Positions 1 through 7,989 of a stretch of 64,000 nucleotides of DNA are shown piece by piece. Numbering within the stretch: the stretch's first letter is position 1; each line of letters opens with the position of its first letter. The position numbers and the translations under genes were made by a program. The DNA is taken from NCBI GenBank assembly GCA_038528385.1, contig JBCBET010000002.1:372001-436000 (forward strand). The letters run 5' to 3'. The notes under the pieces were generated by a model. The model saw nothing but the letters and a program-made list of their open reading frames with translations. It was not told where the DNA came from and searched no databases. This DNA comes from Shimia_B sp038528385 (GTDB lineage: Bacteria; Pseudomonadota; Alphaproteobacteria; Rhodobacterales; Rhodobacteraceae).

Positions 1-719
1 TCAACTGGGCGCGGGTTCTGGCGCAGGTGGTCTACTATTTTACCGCCGCCACGGCGCTCGGCGCGCCGGGCCGGGAGGTGAGCTTCACCGTGCCCACCGG
101 CAATTTCGGGGACATCTTCGCGGGCTACATTGCCAAGCGCATGGGCCTCCCCATCAAGCGCCTCGTGGTGGCCACCAACCGCAACGACATCCTCCACCGG
201 GCGCTCTCCACCGGCGATTACGTCACGGGCGAGGTGCATCCGACGATCACGCCGTCGATGGATATCCAGGTGTCTTCGAACTTCGAGCGGGCGCTTTTTG
301 ATGCCTATGACCGGGACGGTGCCGCCGTGGCGCAGCTCATGACCGAGCTGAAGGTGGGCGGCTTCCACATCAGCCAAGGCGCGCTCGAAGGGCTGCGCCA
401 GCACTTCTCTTCCGGACGCTCGGACGAGCACGAAACGGCAGCCACGATCAAGCTCGCCCGCGACACGATGGGCGAGCTGCTCTGCCCCCATTCCGCCGTG
501 GGCGTGAAGGTGGCCGAGGAGCAGCTGGGCGAAGAGCCCATGGTCACGCTCGCCACCGCGCATCCGGCGAAATTCCCCGACGCCGTGGAGGCCGCCACGG
601 GCCTGCGCCCCCCCTTGCCCCCGCGCATGGCCGACCTGTATGAGCGCGCGGAACGGTTGACCGAGGCCGCAAACGACCTCACCGCATTGGAAACACTCAT
701 CAAGGACCGCCGCGCTTGA
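1..719 (+). CDS. thrC: Threonine synthase, C-terminal part (5' end outside window)
   Basis: The reading frame is open from the window edge (first complete codon at base 3) to the stop at 719, so the N-terminal half, including the PLP-binding lysine, lies outside. The remaining 238 or so residues carry the NWARVLAQVVYYF segment and the PTGNFGDIFAGYIAKRMGLP motif typical of fungal/bacterial-type threonine synthases (PLP enzymes converting O-phosphohomoserine to threonine in the cytoplasm). The stop overlaps the TTG start of the next gene (TTGA), which suggests translational coupling. The thrC - M16 peptidase order is one I associate with Rhodobacteraceae. Confidence 0.93.
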   Translation, partial: NWARVLAQVVYYFTAATALGAPGREVSFTVPTGNFGDIFAGYIAKRMGLPIKRLVVATNRNDILHRALSTGDYVTGEVHPTITPSMDIQVSSNFERALFDAYDRDGAAVAQLMTELKVGGFHISQGALEGLRQHFSSGRSDEHETAATIKLARDTMGELLCPHSAVGVKVAEEQLGEEPMVTLATAHPAKFPDAVEAATGLRPPLPPRMADLYERAERLTEAANDLTALETLIKDRRA

Positions 720-1978
720 CCCTTGAGACCCACACTCTCCCCAACGGCTTTCGCATCGTGACCGAGCACATGGAGGGCCTGAAAAGCGCCTCCATCGGCG
801 TCTGGGTGAATGCGGGCGGGCGCCATGAGCGGGCCGAGCAGAACGGCATCGCCCATTTCCTCGAGCACATGGCCTTCAAGGGCACGGAGCGGCGCAGCGC
901 GCTCCAGATCGCCGAGGCGATCGAGGATGTGGGCGGCTACATCAACGCCTATACGAGCCGGGAGACGACGGCCTATTACGCGCGGGTGCTGGAAAACGAC
1001 GTGCCGCTCGCGCTCGACGTGATCTCCGACATCGTGCTCAACCCCGTCTTCGACATCCGCGAGATCGAGGTGGAGCGCGGCGTGATCCTGCAGGAGATCG
1101 GGCAGGCGCTCGACACCCCCGACGACGTGATCTTCGACTGGCTCCAGGAAGAGGCCTATCCGGATCAACCCATAGGCCGCACGATCCTCGGCCTCAGCGA
1201 ACGCGTGCGCGCCTTCGACCGTGCCGATCTCAGCACCTTCGTGCGCGAGCATTACGCGCCGGGTCAGATGATCCTCGCCGCCACGGGGGCCGTCGATCAC
1301 GACGCCATCGTGCGCGAGGCGGAAAAGATCTTCGGCCAGCTCGAGGCCCGCGCGCCCCTCCAGATCGAGAAGGCGAGCTTTGGCGGCGGCGCGCGCCTCG
1401 TGGACAAGGGCCTCGAGCAGGTGCATTTCACACTGGCCTTCGAGGGGCCGGACTACCGCGACCCGGCGATCTACACGTCCCAGATCTTTTCCACCGCTTT
1501 CGGCGGCGGCATGTCCTCGCGCCTCTTCCAGGAGGTCCGGGAGAAGCGCGGGCTTTGCTACACCATCTTCGCCCAGGCGGGCGCCTATGCCGATACCGGG
1601 CTCACCACGCTCTATGCGGGCACGAGCGCCGAGCAGCTTGGGGAGCTGGCCGAGATCACGGTCGACGAGCTCAAGCGCGCCGCCGATGACATGACCGCCG
1701 CCGAGGTGGCACGCGCCCGCGCGCAGATGAAGGCCGGGATGCTCATGGGGCTCGAGAGCCCGTCCTCGCGCGCCGAGCGGCTGGCACGGATGATGGCCAT
1801 CTGGGGCCGGGTGCCCGCCCTCGACGAGATGATCCAATCCATCGACAGCGTCACCACCGGCGATATCCGCGATTTCGCGGCCAAGATGGCCGAGGAAAAG
1901 CGGATGGCGATGGCCGTCTACGGCCCGCTGAAGAACGTGCCCTCGCTCGAGACCTTGCAGGAAAGGCTCGCTGCTTGA
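716..1978 (+). CDS. M16 family zinc peptidase (processing-peptidase-like)
   Basis: This 420-residue protein has the inverted zinc motif HxxEH (HFLEH, residues 47-51) and the downstream EVERGVILQEI segment that supplies the distal glutamate, so the catalytic set looks intact. Length and the C-terminal pseudo-symmetric half match the mitochondrial-processing-peptidase-like/PqqL-type M16B proteins. The start is a TTG overlapping the thrC stop by 4 bp. No signal peptide is apparent, so a cytoplasmic location is inferred. The substrate is unknown. The next gene also starts at an overlapping TTG, so thrC, this gene and the acetyltransferase probably form one transcript. Confidence 0.93.
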   Translation: MTLETHTLPNGFRIVTEHMEGLKSASIGVWVNAGGRHERAEQNGIAHFLEHMAFKGTERRSALQIAEAIEDVGGYINAYTSRETTAYYARVLENDVPLALDVISDIVLNPVFDIREIEVERGVILQEIGQALDTPDDVIFDWLQEEAYPDQPIGRTILGLSERVRAFDRADLSTFVREHYAPGQMILAATGAVDHDAIVREAEKIFGQLEARAPLQIEKASFGGGARLVDKGLEQVHFTLAFEGPDYRDPAIYTSQIFSTAFGGGMSSRLFQEVREKRGLCYTIFAQAGAYADTGLTTLYAGTSAEQLGELAEITVDELKRAADDMTAAEVARARAQMKAGMLMGLESPSSRAERLARMMAIWGRVPALDEMIQSIDSVTTGDIRDFAAKMAEEKRMAMAVYGPLKNVPSLETLQERLAA

Positions 1979-2562
1979 AATTCAACCGGGCGAGCAAGGT
2001 CCGGATCGAGACCGAGCGGCTCACGCTGCGCCCGCCCATGCATGGCGACTACCGCGCCTGGTCCGCTCTGCGCGAGGAAAGCCGGGAATTCCTCGCACCG
2101 TGGGAGCCGCACTGGGCGCCCGATCACCTCACCCGCAAGAGCTTCACGAACCGCGTCTACTGGGCCAATCGCTCCATCTCCGGGGGCACGGCGGTGCCCG
2201 TCTTCATGATCCGGCGGAGCGACCAGCGGCTCGTGGGGGCAATCACGCTCGATCATATCCGGCGCGGGCCCGCCCAGGCGGGCACGACGGGCTACTGGGT
2301 GGGCAAGCCCTTTGCCCGGGAGGGATACATGTCCGAGGCGATCGCGGCGCTCGTGCATTTCGCCTTCACCGAGCTCGATCTCAGCCGGATCGAGGCGGCT
2401 TGCCTTCCGGAAAACAAGGCCTCGCGCGGGCTCCTGGAGAGGAGTGGCTTCAAGTACGAGGGGGTGGCCCAGAGCTACCTGCAGATCGCCGGCCGCTGGC
2501 GGACCCATGTGCTCTACGCCAATCTCCGGCACGACCGCCGAGGCAAGACGGAAGCGGGATAG
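1975..2562 (+). CDS. GNAT acetyltransferase, RimJ/RimL-like
   Basis: A 195-residue protein with the GNAT fold signature: an N-terminal ETERLTLRPP strand, GYWVGKPFAREGYMSEAI around the acetyl-CoA pyrophosphate loop, and SRIEAACLPENKASRGLLERSGF near the end. This pattern is typical of RimJ-type N-terminal (ribosomal) protein acetyltransferases, though the acceptor cannot be deduced. The TTG start overlaps the M16 stop by 4 bp, making it the third gene of the thrC operon. Confidence 0.9.
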   Translation: MKFNRASKVRIETERLTLRPPMHGDYRAWSALREESREFLAPWEPHWAPDHLTRKSFTNRVYWANRSISGGTAVPVFMIRRSDQRLVGAITLDHIRRGPAQAGTTGYWVGKPFAREGYMSEAIAALVHFAFTELDLSRIEAACLPENKASRGLLERSGFKYEGVAQSYLQIAGRWRTHVLYANLRHDRRGKTEAG

Positions 2563-2597
2563 CCTAGACACTTCGCCGGGCGCGCTATTCTTCGGGT

Positions 2598-3431
2598 ATG
2601 CGCTTTCTTCTCCCGCTCTTCGCCCTTCTCGGGACGCCTGCGTTTGCCCAGTCCGAGCGGCCCAGCCACTGCATCGCCATCGCTGACGCCGCACCGGGCC
2701 TCGAATACGTGCAGAAGGCCAATTTCCGCGACGCGCTCGATCCCTTCAGCGTGCGGATTTCCTACATCGATCACTCGATGTTCCTGATCCAATCGGCCTC
2801 CGGCCCCTCGGCGGTGACGGATTACAATGGCTTCATCGGCGTGGTGGATTTCGTGCCCGACGTGGTCACGATGAACAACGCCCACAACACGCACTGGACG
2901 GCCCTGCCTGATCCCGCGATCCCCCATGTCCTTGAGGGCTGGTGGCAGGACGGGCGGCCCGCCGCGCACCGGCTCGAGGTGGGCGAAATGCTCGTACGCA
3001 ACGTCACCACCGACACGCGGCCCGGTGCTTTCGCCTTCGGCTCCGACGAGGTGGACGAGGACGCCAATTCGATCTTCGTCTTCGAGGTCGAGGGCCTCTG
3101 CATCGGACATGTGGGGCACCTCCACCACGCGCCGGACGACGCGCAATACGCCGCCCTCGGGCGGCTCGACGTGGTCATGGTCCCGGTGGATGGGGGCTTC
3201 ACGCTGAGCACGGGCGAGGTGAAGGAGATGCTGGGGCGCCTGCGCTCCTCCCTCGTGCTGCCCATGCACTGGTTCTCGCCGCAGAACCTCGAGCGGTTCC
3301 TCGCCGAGATGGAGGGCGATTTCATCATCGAGCGGAGCGAGGAGACGAGCGTGACGGTTTCCCTGCGCGACCTGCCCAGCCGGCCCACGATCCGCGTCCT
3401 GCGCCCGCAATTCCTGCGGGAGCCGCAGTGA
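2598..3431 (+). CDS. Exported metallo-beta-lactamase-fold (UlaG-like) protein
   Basis: A 277-residue protein starting with a clear Sec signal peptide (hydrophobic core, cleavage near AFAQ, residues 17-20). The body resembles the UlaG/UPF0173 branch of the metallo-beta-lactamase fold: YIDHSMFLIQS, VVTMNNAHNTHW, a central GHVGHLHH-like segment and LPMHWF near the C terminus. The canonical HxHxDH motif is not obvious, so metal binding and catalysis are uncertain. A periplasmic location is inferred. It sits 35 bp after the acetyltransferase and 31 bp before the FAD dehydrogenase on the same strand. Confidence 0.8.
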   Translation: MRFLLPLFALLGTPAFAQSERPSHCIAIADAAPGLEYVQKANFRDALDPFSVRISYIDHSMFLIQSASGPSAVTDYNGFIGVVDFVPDVVTMNNAHNTHWTALPDPAIPHVLEGWWQDGRPAAHRLEVGEMLVRNVTTDTRPGAFAFGSDEVDEDANSIFVFEVEGLCIGHVGHLHHAPDDAQYAALGRLDVVMVPVDGGFTLSTGEVKEMLGRLRSSLVLPMHWFSPQNLERFLAEMEGDFIIERSEETSVTVSLRDLPSRPTIRVLRPQFLREPQ

Positions 3432-3462
3432 CGCGCGCGCCACGATCTGCTTTACCCGCGCC

Positions 3463-4872
3463 ATGCTGAGCGACGCCGACGCCACGTTCGAAACCCGCCT
3501 GCGCGCGGCCCTTCCGGGCGCGACCTTTCGCGACGCCGAAGCCCGCTATTTCGAGGAGCCCCGGGGCCGTTATGCGGGGTCCGCCGGCCTCGTCCTCGCG
3601 CCTGCAAGTGTCGAGGACGTCTCGATAATCCTGCGAGAGGCCAACGCCGCGCGCGTACCTGTCATCCCCTATGGCGGCGGCACGGGACTTGTTGGCGGGC
3701 AGGTGGCCGAGGGCCTCCCCGCGCCCGTGGTACTGACGCTCGAACGCATGACGAAAATCCGCGAAATCCATGCCGATGAGAATGTCCTCGTGGCCGAGGC
3801 TGGGGCGATTTTGAAGGATGTGCAGGAGGCGGCGAGCGGGGTAGGGCGGCTCTTTCCGCTCTCGCTCGCCTCGGAGGGCTCGGCGCGGATCGGGGGGCTT
3901 CTGGCGACCAATGCGGGCGGGACCGGCGTCTTGCGCTACGGCAATGCGCGCGATCTCTGCCTCGGGCTCGAAGTGGTTCGCGCGGACGGCACGATATGGC
4001 ACGGCCTCTCGCGGCTCAGGAAGGACAATGCAGGCTTTGACCTGCGCAACCTGATGATCGGCTCGGAGGGGACGCTGGGCATCATCACCGCGGCCTCGCT
4101 CAAGCTCTTCCCCGTGGCCGCAGAGCAGGGCACGGCGATCTTCACGCTGCCATCGGCCGAGGCGGCCCTGAAGCTTCTGGCGATGACGCGAGCTCAGGTG
4201 GGGGAGGGGGTCTCGGCCTTCGAACTCATCCATCGGCAGGGATTCGATTTCCTCGCCGAGACGCTCCCCGAAATCCGCCAGCCGTTCGACACGCCGCCCG
4301 AGTGGTGCGCGCTCATCGAGCTGGGGCTCCCGAAGGGGCTCTCCGCCCCGCAAGCCTTTGAAACGCTGTTCGAATCCGCGCTCAAGGCCGGGCTCACGGA
4401 GGACGCCGTCATCGCGCAATCCGAGCTGCAGCGGCAGGAGATCTGGGCCGTGCGCGAGCACATCCCGGAAGCCAACCGCCGCATCGGATCGGTCTCCTCC
4501 CACGACATCTCCATGCCGCTCTCCGAGATCCCCGCCTTCATCCCCGAGGCCACGGACGCGCTCGGCAAGATCGGGCAATTCCGGATCAACTGCTTCGGGC
4601 ATGTGGGCGACGGGAACCTGCACTACAACGTCTTCCCCATGCCCGGCAAAAGCCGCGCGGACCATGAAAACCAGCGGGCGGAGATCAAGCGGACAGTGCA
4701 TGACCTCGTCCATGCCCATGGTGGTTCGGTGGCCGCCGAGCACGGCGTGGGGCGCCTCAAGGTGGAGGATCTGGAGCGCTACGGCGACCCCGCGCTGCTC
4801 GAGATGATGCGCGCCGTGAAGGCCGCGCTCGACCCCAACGGCATCCTCAATCCGGGCGTGATGCTGCGTTAA
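3463..4872 (+). CDS. FAD-linked 2-hydroxyacid dehydrogenase (GlcD/D2HGDH family)
   Basis: This 469-residue protein matches the FAD-binding type-4 plus FAD-oxidase-C architecture. The PP-loop IPYGGGTGLVGGQ lies near residues 67-80, and the cap domain carries INCFGHVGDGNLHYNVFP and AAEHGVGRLK near residues 380-440, the metal/substrate-binding histidines of the glycolate oxidase GlcD, D-lactate and D-2-hydroxyglutarate dehydrogenase group. Which D-2-hydroxyacid is oxidised cannot be decided from sequence alone. No GlcE or GlcF partner lies nearby, which favours a stand-alone D-lactate or D-2-hydroxyglutarate dehydrogenase. Confidence 0.9.
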   Translation: MLSDADATFETRLRAALPGATFRDAEARYFEEPRGRYAGSAGLVLAPASVEDVSIILREANAARVPVIPYGGGTGLVGGQVAEGLPAPVVLTLERMTKIREIHADENVLVAEAGAILKDVQEAASGVGRLFPLSLASEGSARIGGLLATNAGGTGVLRYGNARDLCLGLEVVRADGTIWHGLSRLRKDNAGFDLRNLMIGSEGTLGIITAASLKLFPVAAEQGTAIFTLPSAEAALKLLAMTRAQVGEGVSAFELIHRQGFDFLAETLPEIRQPFDTPPEWCALIELGLPKGLSAPQAFETLFESALKAGLTEDAVIAQSELQRQEIWAVREHIPEANRRIGSVSSHDISMPLSEIPAFIPEATDALGKIGQFRINCFGHVGDGNLHYNVFPMPGKSRADHENQRAEIKRTVHDLVHAHGGSVAAEHGVGRLKVEDLERYGDPALLEMMRAVKAALDPNGILNPGVMLR

Positions 4873-4922
4873 CGGACCTGCGCGAATGGCTGGTTTGGCC
4901 CCACCCAGAGGGCAGGCACATC

Positions 4923-4955
4923 CCGTACACAAGCCGTACACAACCTGTACATACG
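4923..4955. repeat. Three 11-bp tandem GTAC repeats
   Basis: CCGTACACAAG (4923-4933), CCGTACACAAC (4934-4944) and CTGTACATACG (4945-4955) follow each other without gaps, giving three GTAC cores exactly 11 bp apart, about one helical turn. They lie in the 168-bp gap between two convergent genes (the FAD dehydrogenase and apt), where no promoter is expected and no strong terminator hairpin is visible. Function unknown; phased protein-binding sites are one possibility. Confidence 0.6.
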
Positions 4956-5040
4956 CGATGGGCGCACAGAAGCGGCCGCCAAATGGTTAACCTGCGCGCG
5001 AGCGCCCGTTAATCTTCCGCCGCCAGCGAGGGCCCGCGCC

Positions 5041-5571
5041 TCACACCCCGTCGAACGCCGTCAACGCGTGGACGTCCATCCCGAGCGCCTCGAGCTTCGC
5101 GCGCCCGCCGAGCTCCGGCAGGTCGATGATGAAGGCGCAGCCCACCACCCGCGCGCCCAGCCGCTCGATGAGCTTGATGCCCGCCTCCGCTGTCCCGCCG
5201 GTGGCCAGAAGATCGTCCACCAGCAGCACGCGTTCGCCCGCCTCGAGCGCATCGTCGTGGAGCTCCATCACCGCCTCGCCGTATTCGAGCGTGTAGGATT
5301 GCTCGATCGTTGCGCCGGGCAGCTTGCCCTTCTTGCGCACCGGCACGAAGCCCACGGAGAGCTGGTGTGCGATCGCCCCGCCCAGGATGAAACCGCGCGC
5401 CTCGAGCCCCACGACCTTGTCGATCTCCTCCCCGGCGAAGGGGTGCAGAAGCTGGTCGATGGCCATCCGGAACCCGCGCGCATCGGCGAAGAGCGTGGTC
5501 ACGTCGCGGAACATGATCCCCTCATGGGGGAAATCCGGGATGGTGCGGATGTAGTCTTTGACGGTCTTCAT
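5041..5571 (-). CDS. apt: Adenine phosphoribosyltransferase
   Basis: A 176-residue cytoplasmic purine-salvage enzyme that makes AMP from adenine and PRPP. The start region KDYIRTIPDFPHEGIMFRDV, the GLEARGFILGG segment and the PRPP-binding motif VLLVDDLLATGGTA are all present, and length is normal for the family. A GGAGA ribosome binding site lies just upstream of the ATG. It is the last gene of a minus-strand run that starts with methylthioadenosine phosphorylase, which releases adenine, so the two enzymes are functionally linked. Confidence 0.96.
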   Translation of the reverse strand: MKTVKDYIRTIPDFPHEGIMFRDVTTLFADARGFRMAIDQLLHPFAGEEIDKVVGLEARGFILGGAIAHQLSVGFVPVRKKGKLPGATIEQSYTLEYGEAVMELHDDALEAGERVLLVDDLLATGGTAEAGIKLIERLGARVVGCAFIIDLPELGGRAKLEALGMDVHALTAFDGV

Positions 5572-5634
5572 GGTCTCTCCTTAGAGGCGTGGCCCCGAGT
5601 GTCAGGCGGGCGCCGGGCGCGTGTCGGGCGGGCG

Positions 5635-6261
5635 TCAGGCGGGTGTTCGGCGCAAGGCCGCGGTGAGTGCGCCCATGGCGATGAGTGTCGCACCGCCCGC
5701 CTGCGTGAGGCGCCTCAGGACGCCCGGCCGCGCGATGCGGGCGCGCATGAGGTCGGCGGCGAGCGCATAGGCCAGCGCGTTCACCGCGGCAAGGCCCACG
5801 AAGGTGGCGATGAGGATCGCGGCCTGCGGCGCGAAGGCCTGCCCGGGGGAGATGAACTGCGGCACGAAAGCGATGAAAAATCCGATGCCCTTCGGGTTGA
5901 GCGCGGTGACGATGGCCGCGTGGCGCAGAACGGCCCGCGGCGCCGCGGCGGGGGCCTGCGCGAGCGTGGCCTTGCCCGGCGCGCTGCGTAGCATCTGGAT
6001 CCCGAGGAAGACGAGGTAAGCCGCCCCCACCCATTTCAGCACCGTGAAGGCCGTGGCCGAGGCCGCGATGAGCGCGCCGAGCCCCGCGAGCGCCGCCGTC
6101 ATGGCGATGAGATCGCCCAGCGCCACGCCCGTTGCCGTGGCGATGGCGACCCGGCGCCCCTGCGAGAGCGCGTAGCTCAGCACCAGCAGGATCGTCGGCC
6201 CGGGAATGAGCAAGAGCGCGGTGGAGGCGGCCACGAAGGCGAGCCAGAGATCGAGGGGCAT
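5635..6261 (-). CDS. LysE-family translocator (second of a tandem pair)
   Basis: A 208-residue membrane protein with about six hydrophobic segments and the LysE/RhtB signatures: LLLIPGPTILLVLSYALSQGRR near the N terminus (the PGP motif) and LNPKGIGFFIAFVPQF at mid-protein. The family exports amino acids or related small molecules. The start codon directly abuts the stop of the upstream lysE gene, so the pair is translationally coupled and probably arose by tandem duplication followed by divergence. Substrate unknown. Confidence 0.88.
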   Translation of the reverse strand: MPLDLWLAFVAASTALLLIPGPTILLVLSYALSQGRRVAIATATGVALGDLIAMTAALAGLGALIAASATAFTVLKWVGAAYLVFLGIQMLRSAPGKATLAQAPAAAPRAVLRHAAIVTALNPKGIGFFIAFVPQFISPGQAFAPQAAILIATFVGLAAVNALAYALAADLMRARIARPGVLRRLTQAGGATLIAMGALTAALRRTPA

Positions 6262-6885
6262 TCAGGTGCTCCGGTTGAGCGCGAGGTTGAGGCCGAGCCC
6301 GACGAGGAGCGCGCCGCCCGCCCGCTTTGCCCACGCCCGCAATCGCGACGACGCACGGGCGGCGGCATGGATGCGCCCGCCGGCGAGCGCATAGGCCAGA
6401 TCGGAGATCGAAAAGATCGCGCCCGTGACCGTGCCCAGCACGAGAAATTGCGCCCAGACGGGCATGGCAGCCTCGGGAGACACGAATTGCGGCAGGAAGG
6501 CGAGGAAGAAGAGCGCCGTCGTCGGGTTCAGCGCCTCCACCGCGAAAGCCTTCCAGAAGGTGCTCTCCGACCCGGCCGCGACGGGCGCGTCGGCCCCCGA
6601 GCGCCGCGCGAAGAGGAAGCTCAGCCCCATCCAGATCAGGATGCCTGCGCCGAGGATCTTCATGATCGTGAAGGCCAGCGGGATCGTCTCGAGGATGATC
6701 GCGAGCCCGGCGCTGGCGGCGAAGACATGGACATAGCCGCCCATATGGAGGCCAAGAGCCGCGCGCAGGCCCGCGCGCGTGCCGTAGGCGAGGCTTTGCG
6801 CCCCGCAATAGAGCGATCCGGGGCCGGGGGTCACCATGAAGGTGAGCGTGGCGAGCACGAAGGGGATCAGAAGCTCATAGGCCAT
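6262..6885 (-). CDS. LysE-family translocator (first of a tandem pair)
   Basis: A 207-residue membrane protein with the family's TPGPGSLYCGAQSLAYGTR loop near residues 19-37 and LNPTTALFFLAFLPQF at mid-protein. About six transmembrane segments are predicted by eye. It starts 19 bp after the mtnP stop and runs straight into the second lysE gene. Its position between MTA phosphorylase and adenine phosphoribosyltransferase is unusual for an amino-acid exporter and hints at a role with methylthioadenosine-related metabolites, but this is inference only. Confidence 0.88.
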   Translation of the reverse strand: MAYELLIPFVLATLTFMVTPGPGSLYCGAQSLAYGTRAGLRAALGLHMGGYVHVFAASAGLAIILETIPLAFTIMKILGAGILIWMGLSFLFARRSGADAPVAAGSESTFWKAFAVEALNPTTALFFLAFLPQFVSPEAAMPVWAQFLVLGTVTGAIFSISDLAYALAGGRIHAAARASSRLRAWAKRAGGALLVGLGLNLALNRST

Positions 6886-6904
6886 GGCGTATCCGACAAG
6901 GGGA

Positions 6905-7777
6905 TTAGAGAACGCGGCCCGCGACGGCGTCGAGTTTTGCCATGAGCGCCGGGTCGCGGGCCTCCGGCTGGGTGATGATCGCGTGCTCGAGCGCGCGGTC
7001 GCAGCCGTGCTCGCACGGGAGCCGCTCGCCGCCGAGGAGGGCGGGCAGCGCCTTCACCAGCGCGCGGGCGTTTTCCGCGTTGCCCTGGAGCGTCTTTACG
7101 ACCTGCGCCACGTCGACGGCGTCATGCTCCGGGTGCCAGCAATCGTAGTCCGTGATCATGGCGACGGAGGCGTAGCAGAGCTCCGCCTCGCGGGCGAGCT
7201 TGGCCTCGGGCATGCCGGTCATGCCGATGACGTCGCAGCCCCAGACCTCCCGGTAGAGCTTCGACTCCGCCAGCGTGGAAAACTGCGGGCCCTCCATGGC
7301 CAGATACGTGCCGCCCCCGTGGACGGTGACGCCCGCGCCGCGCGCGGCCTCCGCGGCTGCCGCGCCGAAGCGCGGGCAGGTGGGATGGGCGAGGCTCACA
7401 TGGGCCACGCAGCCCTGGCCGAAGAACGATTTCTCCCGCGCGAAGGTGCGGTCGATGAACTGGTCGACGATGACGAAATCGCCGGGCGCCATCTCCTCCT
7501 GGAAGCTGCCGCAGGCGGAGACGGAGATCACGTCCGTGACGCCCAGCCGTTTCAGCGCGTCGATATTGGCGCGGTAGGGGACGGTGCTGGGCGAATGGAC
7601 GTGCCCGCGCCCGTGGCGGGGGAGGAACGCCATCTCCACCCCGCCCAGCGTGCCGGTGAGGATGGCGTCCGACGGCGCGCCCCAGGGGCTTTCCACGCGC
7701 TGCCATGCGGCGCCGTCGAGACCGTCCACGCTGTAGACGCCCGAGCCGCCGATGATCCCGATTTTCGTGTCTGCCAT
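6905..7777 (-). CDS. mtnP: S-methyl-5'-thioadenosine phosphorylase
   Basis: A 290-residue nucleoside phosphorylase starting MADTKIGIIGGSGVYSVDGL; the GGSGVY phosphate-binding motif is at residues 9-14. It also has RHGRGH, AMEGPQFST and the GMTGMPEAKLAREAELCYA segment, all typical of the MTAP branch of the PNP family, which cleaves methylthioadenosine to adenine and methylthioribose-1-phosphate. An in-frame TTG at 7819 would add 14 residues, but the ATG at 7777 gives the family's usual N terminus. It heads the operon ending in apt. Confidence 0.93.
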   Translation of the reverse strand: MADTKIGIIGGSGVYSVDGLDGAAWQRVESPWGAPSDAILTGTLGGVEMAFLPRHGRGHVHSPSTVPYRANIDALKRLGVTDVISVSACGSFQEEMAPGDFVIVDQFIDRTFAREKSFFGQGCVAHVSLAHPTCPRFGAAAAEAARGAGVTVHGGGTYLAMEGPQFSTLAESKLYREVWGCDVIGMTGMPEAKLAREAELCYASVAMITDYDCWHPEHDAVDVAQVVKTLQGNAENARALVKALPALLGGERLPCEHGCDRALEHAIITQPEARDPALMAKLDAVAGRVL

Positions 7778-7989
7778 GGGCGCACCCTGCGTGGTGGCGG
7801 GCGTGATGAAAAGGGGCAAGGCGCGCGGCGCGTTCGGTTTTTAGGGCCCGCCCGCGGGGATGGGCAAACGGGCAGCATCCCGCGCCGCGCAAGGCCGGTA
7901 TGCTCAAGAATACCGTGCATCACGGGCGGTTTCGGCTATCTGGCGTGGTTCAACGATAAAACACGCCTTACCTTCCCGGGGGACGAGCA

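Noticed and set aside
305..1837. Long antisense frame opposite the M16 peptidase and thrC
   Set aside because: High-GC DNA leaves long antisense frames open; composition is rich in Arg/Ala/Gly/His without domain pattern, and the plus strand has clear families.
5600..5640. Repeated GTCAGGCGGG-like units at the end of the second lysE gene, similar in idea to the xpaC repeat
   Set aside because: Units are uneven in length and GC-only; can be explained by composition bias, so not called a tandem repeat.
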